DNA of 64,000 bases from Fremontodendron californicum (GCA_030761205.1 JAULJL010000033.1:5153501-5217500), one strand, 5' to 3'. Shown: positions 39,820-51,238, counted from the first letter of the stretch. Notes: generated from the letters alone by a model not told the origin. Made by a program: numbers and translations.

Positions 39820-41688
39820 ATAGGCTTAAGACCCATTCCCCTCAATGGTGTATTTACTTGCTCTCTCGTTAAACCCATAGTAAGCGGATCCGTAATATTA
39901 TCCTTTGATTTTACATAATCAATAAAGATAATTCCATTTGAGAGCAACTGTCTAACGGTATTGTGTCTTCGACGAATGTGTCGAGATTTACCGTTATATA
40001 AACTACTCTGTGCCCTACCAATTGCAGATTAACTATCGCAATGTATACTTATTGCCGGCATAGGTTTCGGCCAACATGGAATATCTTCTAAAAAATTCCG
40101 AAGTCATTCTGCTTTTTCTCCAGCTTTATCTAAAGCTATAAACTTAGATTCCATAGTGGATTTGGCAATACATGTTTGTTTAGAAGATTTCCATGACACT
40201 ACAGCTCCTCCAATAGTAAAGATAAATCCGCTAGTAGCTTTAGAATCTTTAGTATCGGATATCCTTCAAGTACAGTTGGATATCTTATATAATGCAGTCC
40301 ATAACTTGAGGTGTATCTCAAATATCTAAGTACCCTCACAATGGCCTTCCAGTGATCCTCTCCAGGATTACTAGTAAATCTACTTAGTTTGCTAACTGAG
40401 TAAGCTATATCTGGTCTTGTGCAGTTCATAAGATACATAAGACTACCAATTATTCGCGAATATTCTAATTGAGATATTGCATCACCAGTATTTTTCTTTA
40501 GATGTAAATGAACATCTACGGGCGTTTTGGCTATATCGGTATCATTCTTACTGAATTTCTCAAGAATATTATCTACATAATGATCTTGAGATATTACCAA
40601 GCCATCTTGTGTTTTAGAAATTTTAATTCCTAAAACCACATCAGCTACACCCATATCTTTCATATCAAACTTACTGGTCAACCAAGTTTTGGTAGCTTTT
40701 ATGATCTCATAGTTACTGCCTAAGATCAACATATCGTCTACGTATAGACAAACAATGACATATTATTCGTATCTTTTACGTAAACTCACTTATCACATTC
40801 ATTAATACGAAAACCATTTGACAACATTATATTGTCAAATTTTTGATGCCATTATTTAGGAGCTTGTTTTAAACCATATAATGATTTAACAAGTCTACAC
40901 ACCTTCCTTTCCTATCCCGGAACTTTGAACCCTTCGGGTTGTTCCATATAAATTTCTTCGTCTAAATCTCCATTCATGAAAGTAACATCCATTTGGTGTA
41001 TAACGAGATTGTTAAAAGCTGCTATAGCTATTAACATTCGAATAGATGTTATTCTCGTAACTGGTGAATACGTATCAAAATAATCGAGCCCTTCCTTTTG
41101 CCTGTATCCTTTTATTACAAGCCGGGCTTTATATTTATCAATCGTTCCATCTGCTTTCATCTTCCTCTTAAATATCCATTTGGATCCTAAAGGCTTATGC
41201 CCTTGAGGAAGATCCACCAATTCCCATGTATGATTTTGCATGATGGATTCTATTTCATTGTTAACGGCCTCTTTCCAGAATTGTGTTTCTGGAGACGACA
41301 TAGCCTCGCTAAAAGTTTGAGGTTCATTTTCTAACAAATATGTTAGAAAATCAGGACCATAAGTAGTCGGTACTTTAGCCCGTTTGCTCCTTCTAGGTTC
41401 CTCTTGTTCCTCTTCATCCATATGTGGATTACTACTCGATGACTCATGAGTTCTCTTTGCAGTCTTGTTTTCTTGTTTTTCCTTATAAGGAAGAACATCT
41501 TCAAATAACGAAGCATTCCTTGATTCCATTATCGTATTGATATGAATATCGGGAATGTCCGACTTGAATACAATAAAACAGTAAGCAGCACTATTGTTTG
41601 CATATCCAATGAATACGCAATCAATAGTTTTAGGTCCTATTTTGACCTTTTTAGGTGGAGGAACGACTACCTTCGCAAGACACCCCAA
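39820..41688 (-). pseudogene. pol: copia pol pseudogene (integrase end, RT, RNase H)
   Basis: On the minus strand, 41688-40912 is open and gives the integrase C-terminal end (GCLAKVVVPP), an acidic linker, and the start of the copia-type reverse transcriptase (WKEAVNNEIESIMQNHTWEL, KYKARLVIKGYRQKEGLDY). Two codons are missing around 'MDVTFMNGDL', where the family has a longer motif. From 40911 to 40733 there are stops and a frame change. The catalytic YVDD is intact at 40733-40744. The next open part (40732-40199) covers the RT thumb and the RNase H start (YSRIIGSLMYLMNCTRPDIA). After a further shift, RNase H residues continue to about 39820. Dead copy. The lineage within copia is not certain. 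Confidence 0.85.
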
Positions 41689-42217
41689 ACTAATAAAAAT
41701 TTCTATATTTTGCCATGTTTGTTGGGGAATATAGGAAAATTTTAAATTTATAAATTCCGGATCATTTTCAATTAAAAATGGAATTATTTTTTTATTAAAT
41801 TTGGAATTAACTTGAAATACTAAATTTAAAACAAACTTTTTACCAAGATTTGAGATAACACATGATTAATAAGGTACCATTTTATACGGGCGTTGTGGGA
41901 TGCTAATCTTTCCCCACACGTAACCGAGTCCCGAACCTACTTCTTTGATTTCTCTGGTTTAAAACGCAGACTTGAAATTGGTTTTAAAAATATTTTAATT
42001 AATTTTAAAATATTTTATAAAATCGGTTTTAATAGGTGGCCGATCACACCTAGCTAAAAAACATTGGTGGCGACCCCATATATTTTTCAAGGTCATTTTC
42101 AAAACCATCATTTTTCAAGAGGAATTAAGTCGACTTTTCCTCGGTTTTTTTTTTAATGTCACGCTTAATGAATAATAAAGTCTTGCGATGAGACTTGTTA
42201 TTTTTTAGGTTGCGACA
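41687..42217 (+). repeat. 5' LTR of element D, right part
   Basis: It resumes at 'aactaataaaaatttct' and ends GGTTGCGACA at 42217. It includes the conserved segment before 'ccccacacgtaaccgag' near 41915. Confidence 0.85.
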
Positions 42218-42220
42218 GCT

Positions 42221-42237
42221 TGACGACTCCACTAGGG
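42221..42237 (+). other. primer-binding site, tRNA-Arg type (element D)
   Basis: TGACGACTCCACTAGGG lies three bases after the LTR. Compared with B, G-to-A changes are seen at the third and fourteenth bases, as expected from cytosine deamination on the other strand. Confidence 0.75.
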
Positions 42238-43200
42238 ACATATTAGAGAGTCAGGCCTAGAATTAGTTGTGTGTTATCAAAGTCTCAGTTTTGTTGGTTT
42301 AATTGGTATTTAATTTTAATTCCCATATTTTTTTTTTTTAAAAAAAAATAAGGATTATTTCAAAAATAATAAAATGTTTTTAAATATGTTCATATTCACG
42401 TGCATACATATTATACTTGTTCTCTGGTTATTTTGGTGCATATATTCATTTATTAATTAATTGATGACTTATGTTGTTTAATCTTGTTGAGGCATTTAGA
42501 ATAAGGGATGTAGAATAGATGGTGAAAGGTTTGTTATTTCTCCTTACACTACACGTACATTTGCATATCATGAATCCTATACCCGGGTTCCGTCCTTTTA
42601 GGTGGGAGCAAAGTAACTAAGCCTTCGTGATTAACAATCCGTATGGGCTAGTGAAACACTTCCAGAGTACTAAATTACCTAAGCCTTTGTGATTAACAAT
42701 CCGCATGGGCTAGGGAAATAGACTCTAACGAATTGAACCCGCTTTTATCGAGGTGCCTTACTAGCCTTCACCGACGACAGTGAGGAACAATTCGGGGCTT
42801 TTAGAACTAATTCACCTTCATATAGTAAACCTAGGTGAAGCCATACCAGATTTCCAATTAGATATCCCGAAGTTAAGAACACATGGAGGAATATTTTCAA
42901 TCCTTTTACCTTCTATTCTACTTTTCGAATAAGTTCATTTTTGAAAATCGAACAATGATGAACGTACATCACAATGCCCGTAATAAGTGTTGGTATTTCA
43001 TCCCAGGGGTGTTATAATGCCAAAATTTTATTGGCATCCTCAGGGATAATTATTGTTTTGAATTATATTTTTTTTGTATTATTCGTATTTATTCCCGTTA
43101 TTAATTCATTTTCTTTTTGTTGTTGTTTTTTGTTTTTGCATTCTTGTCTTCATTTTTTGCACATGGAAAGTTATTGGTCTCGGGATAATATTCAACCAAA
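42238..43200 (+). other. 5' leader of element D
   Basis: Untranslated. It shares the B/E leader blocks and ends in a T-rich stretch before ORF1 (43040-43160). It has two hairpins, at 42620-42649 and 42682-42711. Confidence 0.7.
42620..42711 (+). other. paired leader hairpins, element D
   Basis: Both copies have an outer AGCC/GGCT helix. The inner GTGATT pairs with AAT, a bulged C, and CGC (CGT in the first copy, giving a G-U pair), with loop AAC. The spacing is 62 bp. Confidence 0.6.
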
Positions 43201-45010
43201 ATGGCTTTCATGGAGGGTCAGAGTGTTTCAGTGGCCGAGAAGCATTTAGAGGTTAGGAAACAGTCCGAGAAAGGTTAGCATGATAATGAGGATTGTTTGA
43301 AGATGGGATATGTGTCAGCATTGCCAGCCAAGGTTGATCTTACTATCAAGCAAAATGATCTCCGACAATTGATGGATATATGGAATTACTGGACCATATC
43401 AGAAAAAGAAGCCTTCACTCAGACTTATGGGGACATAGCACTGCTAGTTCAGGTTAAGGTTAGTTGTGAGCTAATCCGGGCTATGGTGCAATTTTGGAAT
43501 CCTGCTTATCGGTGTTTTACCTTCAACTGAGAGGATATGACTCCAACCATAGAGGAATATTCGACCTTGCTACATATTGAGAACGTTATTCCCGACCGTA
43601 TTTATTTTAAGGATACAAAGACGCCGGGTTTCAAGAAAAAGGTGTCTAAAATTCTAGGAGTTGAAAGAAATTGGGTTGAAAGCCATGTTGTCCGAAAAGG
43701 GGTAAGCTATTGTATATCATGGGATATTTTACGAATCTTAATCCATAGCCATTCAAGTAAGGAGACAGTTAGGAATATTTTTGCTTTGGCTATCTATGGT
43801 TTAGTTCTCTTCCCAAAGACATTAAGGTATGTGGATGTGGCGATATTTGATGTTTTTGAGAGGCTTGAGCAAAGGATAAACCTAACCTCGGCAATTATAG
43901 CAGAAACAATCCGATCCCTGAATTTCTATAGACGAGAAGGAAAAGGCGTTTTCTACGTTGTATACAGCTCCTTTACATATGGGTTCAGAGCCATTTTTGT
44001 AAACAGGAGAATTTCCCTCTTGGCTCATATTGGAAATCTTTTGCACCAATTGGTGAATTTCTTAAGAGGGATTGGCTTGAAAATAGGGCTGAGGAACAAT
44101 GGATCAACATATTCCGGAATATCAGAGCTGAGATCATAATTTGGAGAGCTCCATAGATAGCTCCTATGCCGACATTATACAAGTGCGGAGATAAAGCTTC
44201 TGTTCCATTATTAAGAGTATGGGGAGGAGTGAGCTATGCACCACTGCTGGTACTGAGACAATCAGAATCCCGTCAGTTTACTGCTATGACCCATGACCTT
44301 AGTAACTTGGAATTTGCTTATGGAGAAGATGGATATTCGGGAAAGGTACGTGAGATTGTAATAGCATGGAAGGAAACTCATCGAGTGGAGGTAGCTAGAT
44401 ATGCCGACATCGTCATACATGATTACTTGACATGGAGGGAATTGAGGGTTAATGATAGGTTGTTGACATCAGATGGGGAAGAAGTTCAGCATTTGAGTTC
44501 ACCGCCCAAGGAAGCACCATCGGAGTTAGAAATTGCAAGGGCAAAATCCGAAAAAAAGAAAAGGCCCAAATGAGCAAGGAAATTGCCCGTTTGCAAGAAG
44601 AGCTTGAGGATATGAAAAATAGGTAATCAACCCAAGAAAGAGAAAAGGAAAAGATCAAGAGAGAAAGGGACACTGCTAAAAGTGATCTTCAAGAATTACA
44701 CTTGGAGAACAAGAGGTACCGTTTCGAGCTCACATTCGAGGGGACTCTCAAGACTTCCGGGGAATGGGAACAAGAAGTCAAAAACCTCAAGAAGGGGAAG
44801 AACTATTGGGCAGAAAGAGCAAAGCATGAGGAAGCCCGAGCCAATAAACTGGAGAAACAAGCTAAGGAAAGCTTACACGGTGATGCTTCTGCTGACATTT
44901 CAAAGGGCTATGAACAAGTAGGGGTTAGATTGAAGAGCAAGGCAATCAAAAGAGTACAGCGGAAAAGGTCCAAGATCCGAGGGAGTTACTATAGAACCAG
45001 TGTTTTGTAA
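43201..45010 (+). pseudogene. ORF1 of element D (DUF7745-like), broken
   Basis: A protein frame starts at ATG 43201 (MAFMEGQSVSVAEKHLEVRK) and continues through TAG 43276-43278 and TGA 43528-43530 to about 44040. There a frameshift moves it to the frame carrying WLENRAEEQWI, TAG 44154-44156, and VPLLRVWGGVSYAPLLVLRQ up to 44572. A further shift leads to a long charged, coiled-coil C-terminus (KEIARLQEELEDMKN; WEQEVKNLKKGKNYWAERAK) ending at 45010. The N-terminal two thirds resemble the plant DUF7745 domain carried by Ogre-type ORF1 proteins, whose function is not known. The position between leader and gag agrees. The family name is from memory; the ORF1 position and the coiled coil are read directly. 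Confidence 0.7.
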
Positions 45011-45398
45011 TAGCATTTTTAAATTAGGATAGACAAATTATCAGATTGTCTTAAGCAGTGATCTTTTCTTTGATGTATTTAGTTCCAGGAAATCAATGGA
45101 AGACCGTTTGGTTTGGAATTAACCCGGGGCCAATACTTTTAAATGCATTCATCATTCATTTGTTCTTTCCTTTATATATTTTGTTTGTTCATTCATTTTT
45201 ATGTATAATCATTCATTCATTTATTCTTTATAAATTGTTCATATATTTAGTCATTTATTTGTCCATTCATTTATTCTTTATAATTAGTCATTCAGGTTCA
45301 TACACTTAGTCATTTACTTATTTGTTCATCCATTAACATTTAGTCATTCATTCATTTTTATAAAATAAAATAAAAAATGTGTCAATAATTTCTAATCC
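45011..45398 (+). repeat. spacer with 'attcattcattt' repeats
   Basis: AT-rich gap between ORF1 and gag. From 45145 to 45360 it is a degenerate array of 'tcattcatttattcttta'-like units. No gene is seen. Confidence 0.75.
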
Positions 45399-47206
45399 AT
45401 GGTTTTTAAAACCAAAGGTACAATTGGTCGCACTCAGAAAGAATCAAAGTTTCGACACCCTTACAATACCCGATCTCAAGTAACAGCTATGCAGAACGAT
45501 CAACTTGCTAGAATTGAAAGGATGGAAAGAATTCAAAAGAACTGCAGGAATAGTTAGCTAAGTCTCAAGAGGAGTCACGGGAACAAATGACCAAACTCAT
45601 GGAGATGATGAGTACCATGATAAGGCAGAAGTGGCCAGGAGAAAATTCAGTTACCAGAATGGGGGCAGTAAACCAGGAAGATCGACTAGAGGTGGTACAT
45701 AAGAATGGCCAGACATCCCAACCTGTGGGAAATGAACTTCCAACTGGGGCAGCATCTTATATTAACATCCAACCAGCGGCCGAAGCACAAAATTTTGGTC
45801 CTAAAAGGGGTAATATTGGGGTTGATCCAATTGATGTGGAAGTTCCAGACTTTGAAGAAATGGCTGAAAAGGAAAGGGCAAAGATGACTGAACTGGAGAG
45901 GGTTGAAATTGCAGAATCCCAGAAAAAATATAAGCTTCTGGAGGAAAGGTTGAGGGCAGTTGAAGAAGCGGAGCTATTTGGCAGTCTAGATGCCAAAGAG
46001 ATGAGTATAGTTCACAGTCTGGTGATTCTTCCAAAGTTCAAAGTACCAAACTTTGAAAAATATAACGGAACTACCAACCCATCAGCGCATCTGACCATGT
46101 ATTGCCGAAAGATGATCGAACTTAGTGACAAACTGCTCATCCACTGTTTCCAAGATAGCTTGATAAGGTCTGCAACTCAGTTGTATAACCAGCTTACCCG
46201 TTCTAAGATCCGTTCCTGGATGGATCTAGCCAAAGCTTTCATGGAACAGTACAAGCATGTGACAGACATGGTGCCTAACCGTCTAACTCTCCAGAACATG
46301 GAAAACAAAGCTACTGAAAGCTTTAAAGAATATTCTCAAAGATAGAGAGACTTGGCTATACAAGTGCAACCCTCTTTAACCAACAAGGAAACTACAGTGC
46401 TTTTCATCAATACCCTAAAAGCACCTTATTATGATAAATTGGTGGGAAGCGCCACCAAGGACTTTGCAGATATGGTGATATCTGGGGAGATGATAGAGTT
46501 CGCTATTAAGAATGGGAAAATGGAAGGGGGTGAGTCTGCTACCCCGAAAAGAGTTTTCCATGCAAAAAAGAAGAAGAAGACACATGCAGTCAGTTTCAAT
46601 CAATACCCCTATACACCTCCTACACCATACACACCTTCCAGGCCTTATACTCATATCACATCTTATGCACCTCCGACACCTTACACACCTTACCCGGGGT
46701 ATAATCCTTACTACCCCAATGTGAACCATCTTACCCAAAATCCATTCCCCTGTACCAATATACCACAATAGCCGTTCCCAACTGGTATATCCCCACAAAT
46801 AACCCTTCCTCGAAATACTGTCCCAAACACTCAAGGTCCCGCACACAATGACTATCATTCACCAAGGAACAATCAAAAACCCTAGTTTGGTCCCATTCCT
46901 ACCACCTATGGTAAGCTATATCCTAAGCTACTACAAGACCAACTTGTCGCGCCCATATATCTTAAACCTTTGACCCCACCATACCCAAGATGGTACAATG
47001 CAAATACCAACTGCGCATATCATGCAGGAATTCAGGGGCATTCAACGGAGGATTGCATTGCCTTCAAAAAGAAAGTCCAAAGTTTAATCAATACCAGAGT
47101 TGTGAAGTTTGGGTCAAAGAATGGGCAGAATGTAGCGAGAAACCCATTCCCCGATTATGTTGAGAATCGAGTAAATACAATATTGCAAGAGAAGTCAGAA
47201 GGTTAA
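45399..47206 (+). pseudogene. gag: gag of element D, nearly full length, broken
   Basis: The probable start is ATG 45399 (MVFKTKGTIGRTQKES). One frameshift lies near 45540; after it, a single frame runs to the stop at 47204. In-frame stops are TAG at 45551, 46343, 46769 and 46883. Order: basic N-terminus, charged coiled coil (LAKSQEESREQMTKLMEMM), acidic linker, gag domain (LPKFKVPNFEKYNGTTNPSA at about 46030 to FADMVISGEMIEFAIKNG at about 46510), a tyrosine/proline-rich segment of YTPPTPYTPS-like repeats (46590-46720), and the zinc-knuckle-like CAYHAGIQGHSTEDC (47009-47053). Structural protein of the element's particles; dead here because of the stops. Confidence 0.9.
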
Positions 47207-47209
47207 AAA

Positions 47210-49143
47210 AGGATGTCAGGGAAGTCAAGACTCCAATGTTAACAGTATGGGTCGAGATGGTTAAGGAAGGAATGGTGGAGGATGCAGACAGTTTAAAAAT
47301 GGTTGCAAAGAGGGTGCAGAATTGGTGCCCGTTCCATAAATGTTCAGGTCATATCATATAGGACTGCGGGGACTTTCTGGCTAAAGTCCAAAAGATTATG
47401 GATAATGGAGAGGCCCAGTTTTACGAGGAGACAGAGAAAGAAGTAGAGGCTATTGGGAATGCGACTGGCTATGGAATAGGAAGACCTTTCATCATCTATT
47501 ATGATGAACCAGAGAAGACTACCCTGGTAGTTGAGAAAATTGCGCCCAAGCTAATCATAGATTTGCCTTTTTCATTTTCATACAAGGAAAGCAAACTACA
47601 CCATGGAAATATGAGTACAGCATGGTTATGCCTGGGTCTTCAAGTCAGCAAGATATTACAAGTGTGGGGCACTTAACATGAAGTGGAAAATGTTATGCCC
47701 CTGAGGTTGTTGAACAGGGATCAACAAGAAAGGATGGAGGACTGGACAAGGGGAAGAAAGTAGTTGAACCAATCCATACTGAGATGGATTTGTCAAAAAA
47801 ATAGAGAGGGGATCAGCCCCGGTAAACAGGATAAAAGATTCGATGAACGAGAAGGAGGCCTGCGAGTTTTTGAAGTTCATAAAACATAGTGAGTATAGTG
47901 TGGTTTAGCAATTGCAGTGTCAGCCAGCAAGAATCTCCATCTTATCCTTGCTATTAAACTTAGAGCCACACAGAAATGCCCTGTTAAGAGTGTTGAATCA
48001 GGCATACGTGGCTAACAATATATCAGTAGAAACGTTAGACAGGCTGGTGGGAAACATTGCGGCAGACAACCATATATTTTTCAGTTATGATGAAATACCA
48101 CCAAATGGTATTGGGTCCACAAAGGCTCTTCACATAACAACCACCTGCAAAGAGCATATACTAACAAGGGTGCTTCTGGATAATGGTTCTTCATTAAATG
48201 TAAAGCCCTTGGCAACCCTGTCTAAGTTACCAGTGGATATGTCTTATATGTTACCGAGTTGCACAATAGTCAGGGTTTCGATTGTACCAGGAGAGAGGTA
48301 ATCAGAACTATTGAGGTTCCTCTGGAGATAGGCCCATGCACTTATACGGTGAACTTCCAGGTCATGGATATTAATCCGTCTTATAATTGCTTGTTGGGAA
48401 GGCTATGGATATATTCAATAGGGGCTGTACCCTCGTCTCTCCACCAAAAATTGAAATTTGTGATTGAGGGCCGTTTGATCACTGTATCAGGAGAAGAAGA
48501 CATAATAGCCTCCGCATCTACTGAATCTCCTTATGTTGAACCCAATGAAGATGTTGTAGAATGTTTTTTTCGATCTTTGAAATTCGTAAATACGGTTTTT
48601 GCTGCTGAAGGATGGAAAATTCCAAAACCAAGATTATCCAAGAACACAAGGCTGAGAGTAAGGACCACAGTGAGAAAGGGCTGCAGTGCTAGAAAAGGTC
48701 TTGGGAAATATCTTCAAGGGATGGCTCGAGCAATGTAAGCAGTAGGAAAGAAAGACTGGTTTGGCTTAGGGTTATCTTCCGAAGGCCCATAAGAGGAGGA
48801 AACAAGTTGAAAGGAACAGACAAAGGAGGATGGCCCGTCTCACGGGTATGGATATTGAATGGGAACCTATGACTTTCCCACCAATCCTTCACAACTTCCA
48901 CTCTACTGGTTTTCTATTCGGAGAAAAGAATTCAGAGGATGTACTCATAATGATCGAGCAAGCTTTTGAAAAGTTCCATGTGAATAAAGGGGGGCAGATT
49001 TTGGATATGGAGATTTGCATGACTAGGAAAGAAGGGATGGAAAGTGACAGTGCGAACTGGATGGTGCGACCTTGTCCACCAGGATATAGACTAACCAATT
49101 GGAGTGCGACTGAGTTGTGCATAGTTTTTAAGTCTATTCCAAT
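47210..49143 (+). pseudogene. protease region of pol, element D (exon 1)
   Basis: It starts in the same region as the gag end. A second knuckle-like WCPFHKCSGHII then DC (about 47320-47370) contains TAG 47359-47361. The frame is lost in 47580-47680 and regained. TAG 47906-47908 precedes a conserved Tat-type block (PARISILSLLLNLEPHRNAL). The aspartic protease active site reads DNGS (48179-48190), as in Tat/Ogre elements rather than DTG. One base is lost near 48265, after which LGRLWIYSIGAVPSSLHQKL completes the protease domain. A frameshifted link leads to an open stretch 48830-49143. Its function would be cleavage of gag-pol. Confidence 0.85.
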
Positions 49144-49346
49144 GTAAACAATCTTAATTATCTTTACCCAAAGATATTAAGAGTTTTTTCTGTAATAGGC
49201 TTTTTGTTTAAAGATTTTCATTCAATAAATAACAAGCACAATGCATTTTATCCATATTGATGTGTCCATATTCTTTCATTTTTGTTATTTATTTTGTTTT
49301 CATTATATATATTTTTCTATATTGCTTCTTCTCCACTTATTTACAG
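49144..49346 (+). other. putative pol intron of element D
   Basis: The interval runs from GTAAAC (49144) to TTATTTACAG (49346), 203 nt, very T-rich, with a pyrimidine tract before the AG. Removing it joins the frame that ends in TAA at 49145-49147 to the frame that begins TGTACGAATGCG at 49348 without a shift. Ogre elements are known to splice an intron between protease and RT. Confidence 0.7.
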
Positions 49347-51238
49347 GTGTACGAATGCGAAATATGAGGACCTTCCTGTCAGTAATTTTGAAATTGATTT
49401 TGAAAAACCCATTTGCACGGGTATTTTGAGGCTAACGAAGATATTGAGGATTATGGTCTACCTCAGGTCTATTAAGGAAAATAGAACAAGAGGAGAAACA
49501 AGTACTTCCTCATAAGGAATTATTGGAAATGATAAATCTGGGAGATGGTGAAGAGATAACGGAAGTCAAAATCGGATCTTCATTGTCATCATCAACAAAG
49601 GGTGAATTGATAGCCTTGCTCCAAGAATATGTGGATGTATTTGCATGGTCTTACCAAGACATGCCAGGGTTGGATCAGAATATTATGGTTCATAAGCTCC
49701 CTTTAAGGCCAGAATGCAAGCCAATTCAGCAAAAGTTGAGAAAAATGAGGCCAGACATGCTGTTAAAGATAAAAGAGGAGGTGAAAAAGCAATTTGATGC
49801 TCGATATTTTGAAGAAGTGAATTTCAATTACTTCCCTAGAGAAGAAAATCGAATGGCAGATGTTCTAACTACTTTGTCAACAATGTTTAAAGTGAATGAA
49901 GGGGCTGAAGGTTTGCCAATAAAGATGAGTATATATGAGTCTCCTACCCACTGTCTGAGTATTGAAAAAGAAGCAGATGGCCTCCCTTGGTATAACGGCA
50001 TCTTGCAGTACATCAAGAGTCAACAATATCCAGAACAAGAAACAGAGAATGACAAGAGGACTCTAAGAAGGCTAGTAATGGGTTTTGTTCTAGACAGTGA
50101 GATTCTCTACAAGAAAGGAAAAGACCAAGTCTTGTTGAGATTTGTCGGATCTGCTGAAGCTCGAAGAATTATAGAAGAGGTCCATTAAAGGGTATGTGGC
50201 ACTCATGCTAATGGTCACATGCTTGCTAAACAGATTATGAGGGCAGGGTACTACTGGTTGACGATGGAAGGAGATTGCATCAGTTATTCCCGAAAATGCC
50301 ATAAATGCCAGATATATGCAGATAAGGTTCATGTGCCGCCATCTCCATTACATGTCATGACTGCATCGTGGCCCTTTTCAATATGGGGAATGGATATGAT
50401 AGGGCCTATTACCCCGAAAGCTTCAAACGGACATCGTTTCATCTTGGTGGCCATAGATTATTTCACAAAGTGGGTAGAAGCTGCTTCCTATGCGAATGTA
50501 ACAAAGTCGGTGGTATGTAGATTCATTAAGAAAGAAATCATATGTCGTTACGGGTTGCAAGCAAGAATTATTTCGGATAATGCTCTCAATTTGAACAATA
50601 AGATGATGAGAGAAGTGTGTACTCAGTTCAAAATCACACATCATAATTCAGCACCTTACCGTCCGAAGATGAATGGGGCAGTACAAGCCGCCAATAAGAA
50701 CATCAAGAAGATTGTTGAGAAGATGACCAATGTGTACAAGGATTGGCATGAGATCTTGCCTTTTGCTCTTCATGCATATCGTACTTCGGTCCATACATCT
50801 ACAGGGGCAACGCCATTTTCTTTGGTATACGGGATGGAAGCAGTGCTACCTATTGAAGTTGAGATCCCTTCACTTCTGGTTTTGATGGAAGTTGGCCTTG
50901 AGGAAGCAGAATAGGTTAGAGCTCTTTATGAACAGTTGAATTTCATCGAGGAGAAAAGATTGAAAGCAATTTGTCACGGGCAGTTGTATCAGAAAAGGAT
51001 GATTCGAGCCCACAACAAGAAAGTTTGTCCTAGACAGTTCCGAGAGGGGGATTTGGTACTGAGGAAAATTCTCCCTATAGTGAAGAACCCGCGAGGAAAG
51101 TGGGCTCCGAATTGGGAAGGACCCTATGTGTTAAAAAGAGCTTTTTCTGGAGGAGCATTGATTTTAACTAGAATTGACGGGGAGGATTTCAGAAATCCCG
51201 TGAATACTGATAAACTAAAGAAGTATTATGCTTAAAAA
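49347..51238 (+). pseudogene. pol: RT/RNase H remnant and integrase of element D (exon 2)
   Basis: After the intron, KYEDLPVSNFEIDFEKPICT leads via a one-base loss (near 49425) into a frame kept to 51238. It gives the start of the RT module (LLQEYVDVFAWSYQDMPGLD; PIQQKLRKMRPDMLLKIKEE), then at about 49797-49806 jumps to the end of RNase H (FNYFPREENRMAD). The RT core and most of RNase H are missing without loss of frame. Integrase follows: zinc H2C2 region (H at 50184, GTHANGH, CHKC), core with D (50393), D (50576) and, 35 residues on, Q (50684) in place of the catalytic E. The C-terminal part is GKWAPNWEGPYVLKRAFSGG. In-frame stops are TAA 50186-50188 and TAG 50912-50914; the final stop is at 51236. 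Confidence 0.9.

Larger units (their letters stand above)
38239..41688 (-). mobile_element. truncated Ty1/copia element in the 5' LTR of D
   Basis: On the minus strand the order is partial pol (41688 to about 39820), polypurine-like ATGGTGGAT (39245-39253) and a 3' LTR (39244-38239). The 5' LTR, gag, protease and nearly all of integrase are absent. The 5' break joins D's LTR at a short shared CCAAAC. The base next to the LTR side is GATAA (38234-38238); the matching duplication is lost with the deleted end. Confidence 0.85.
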
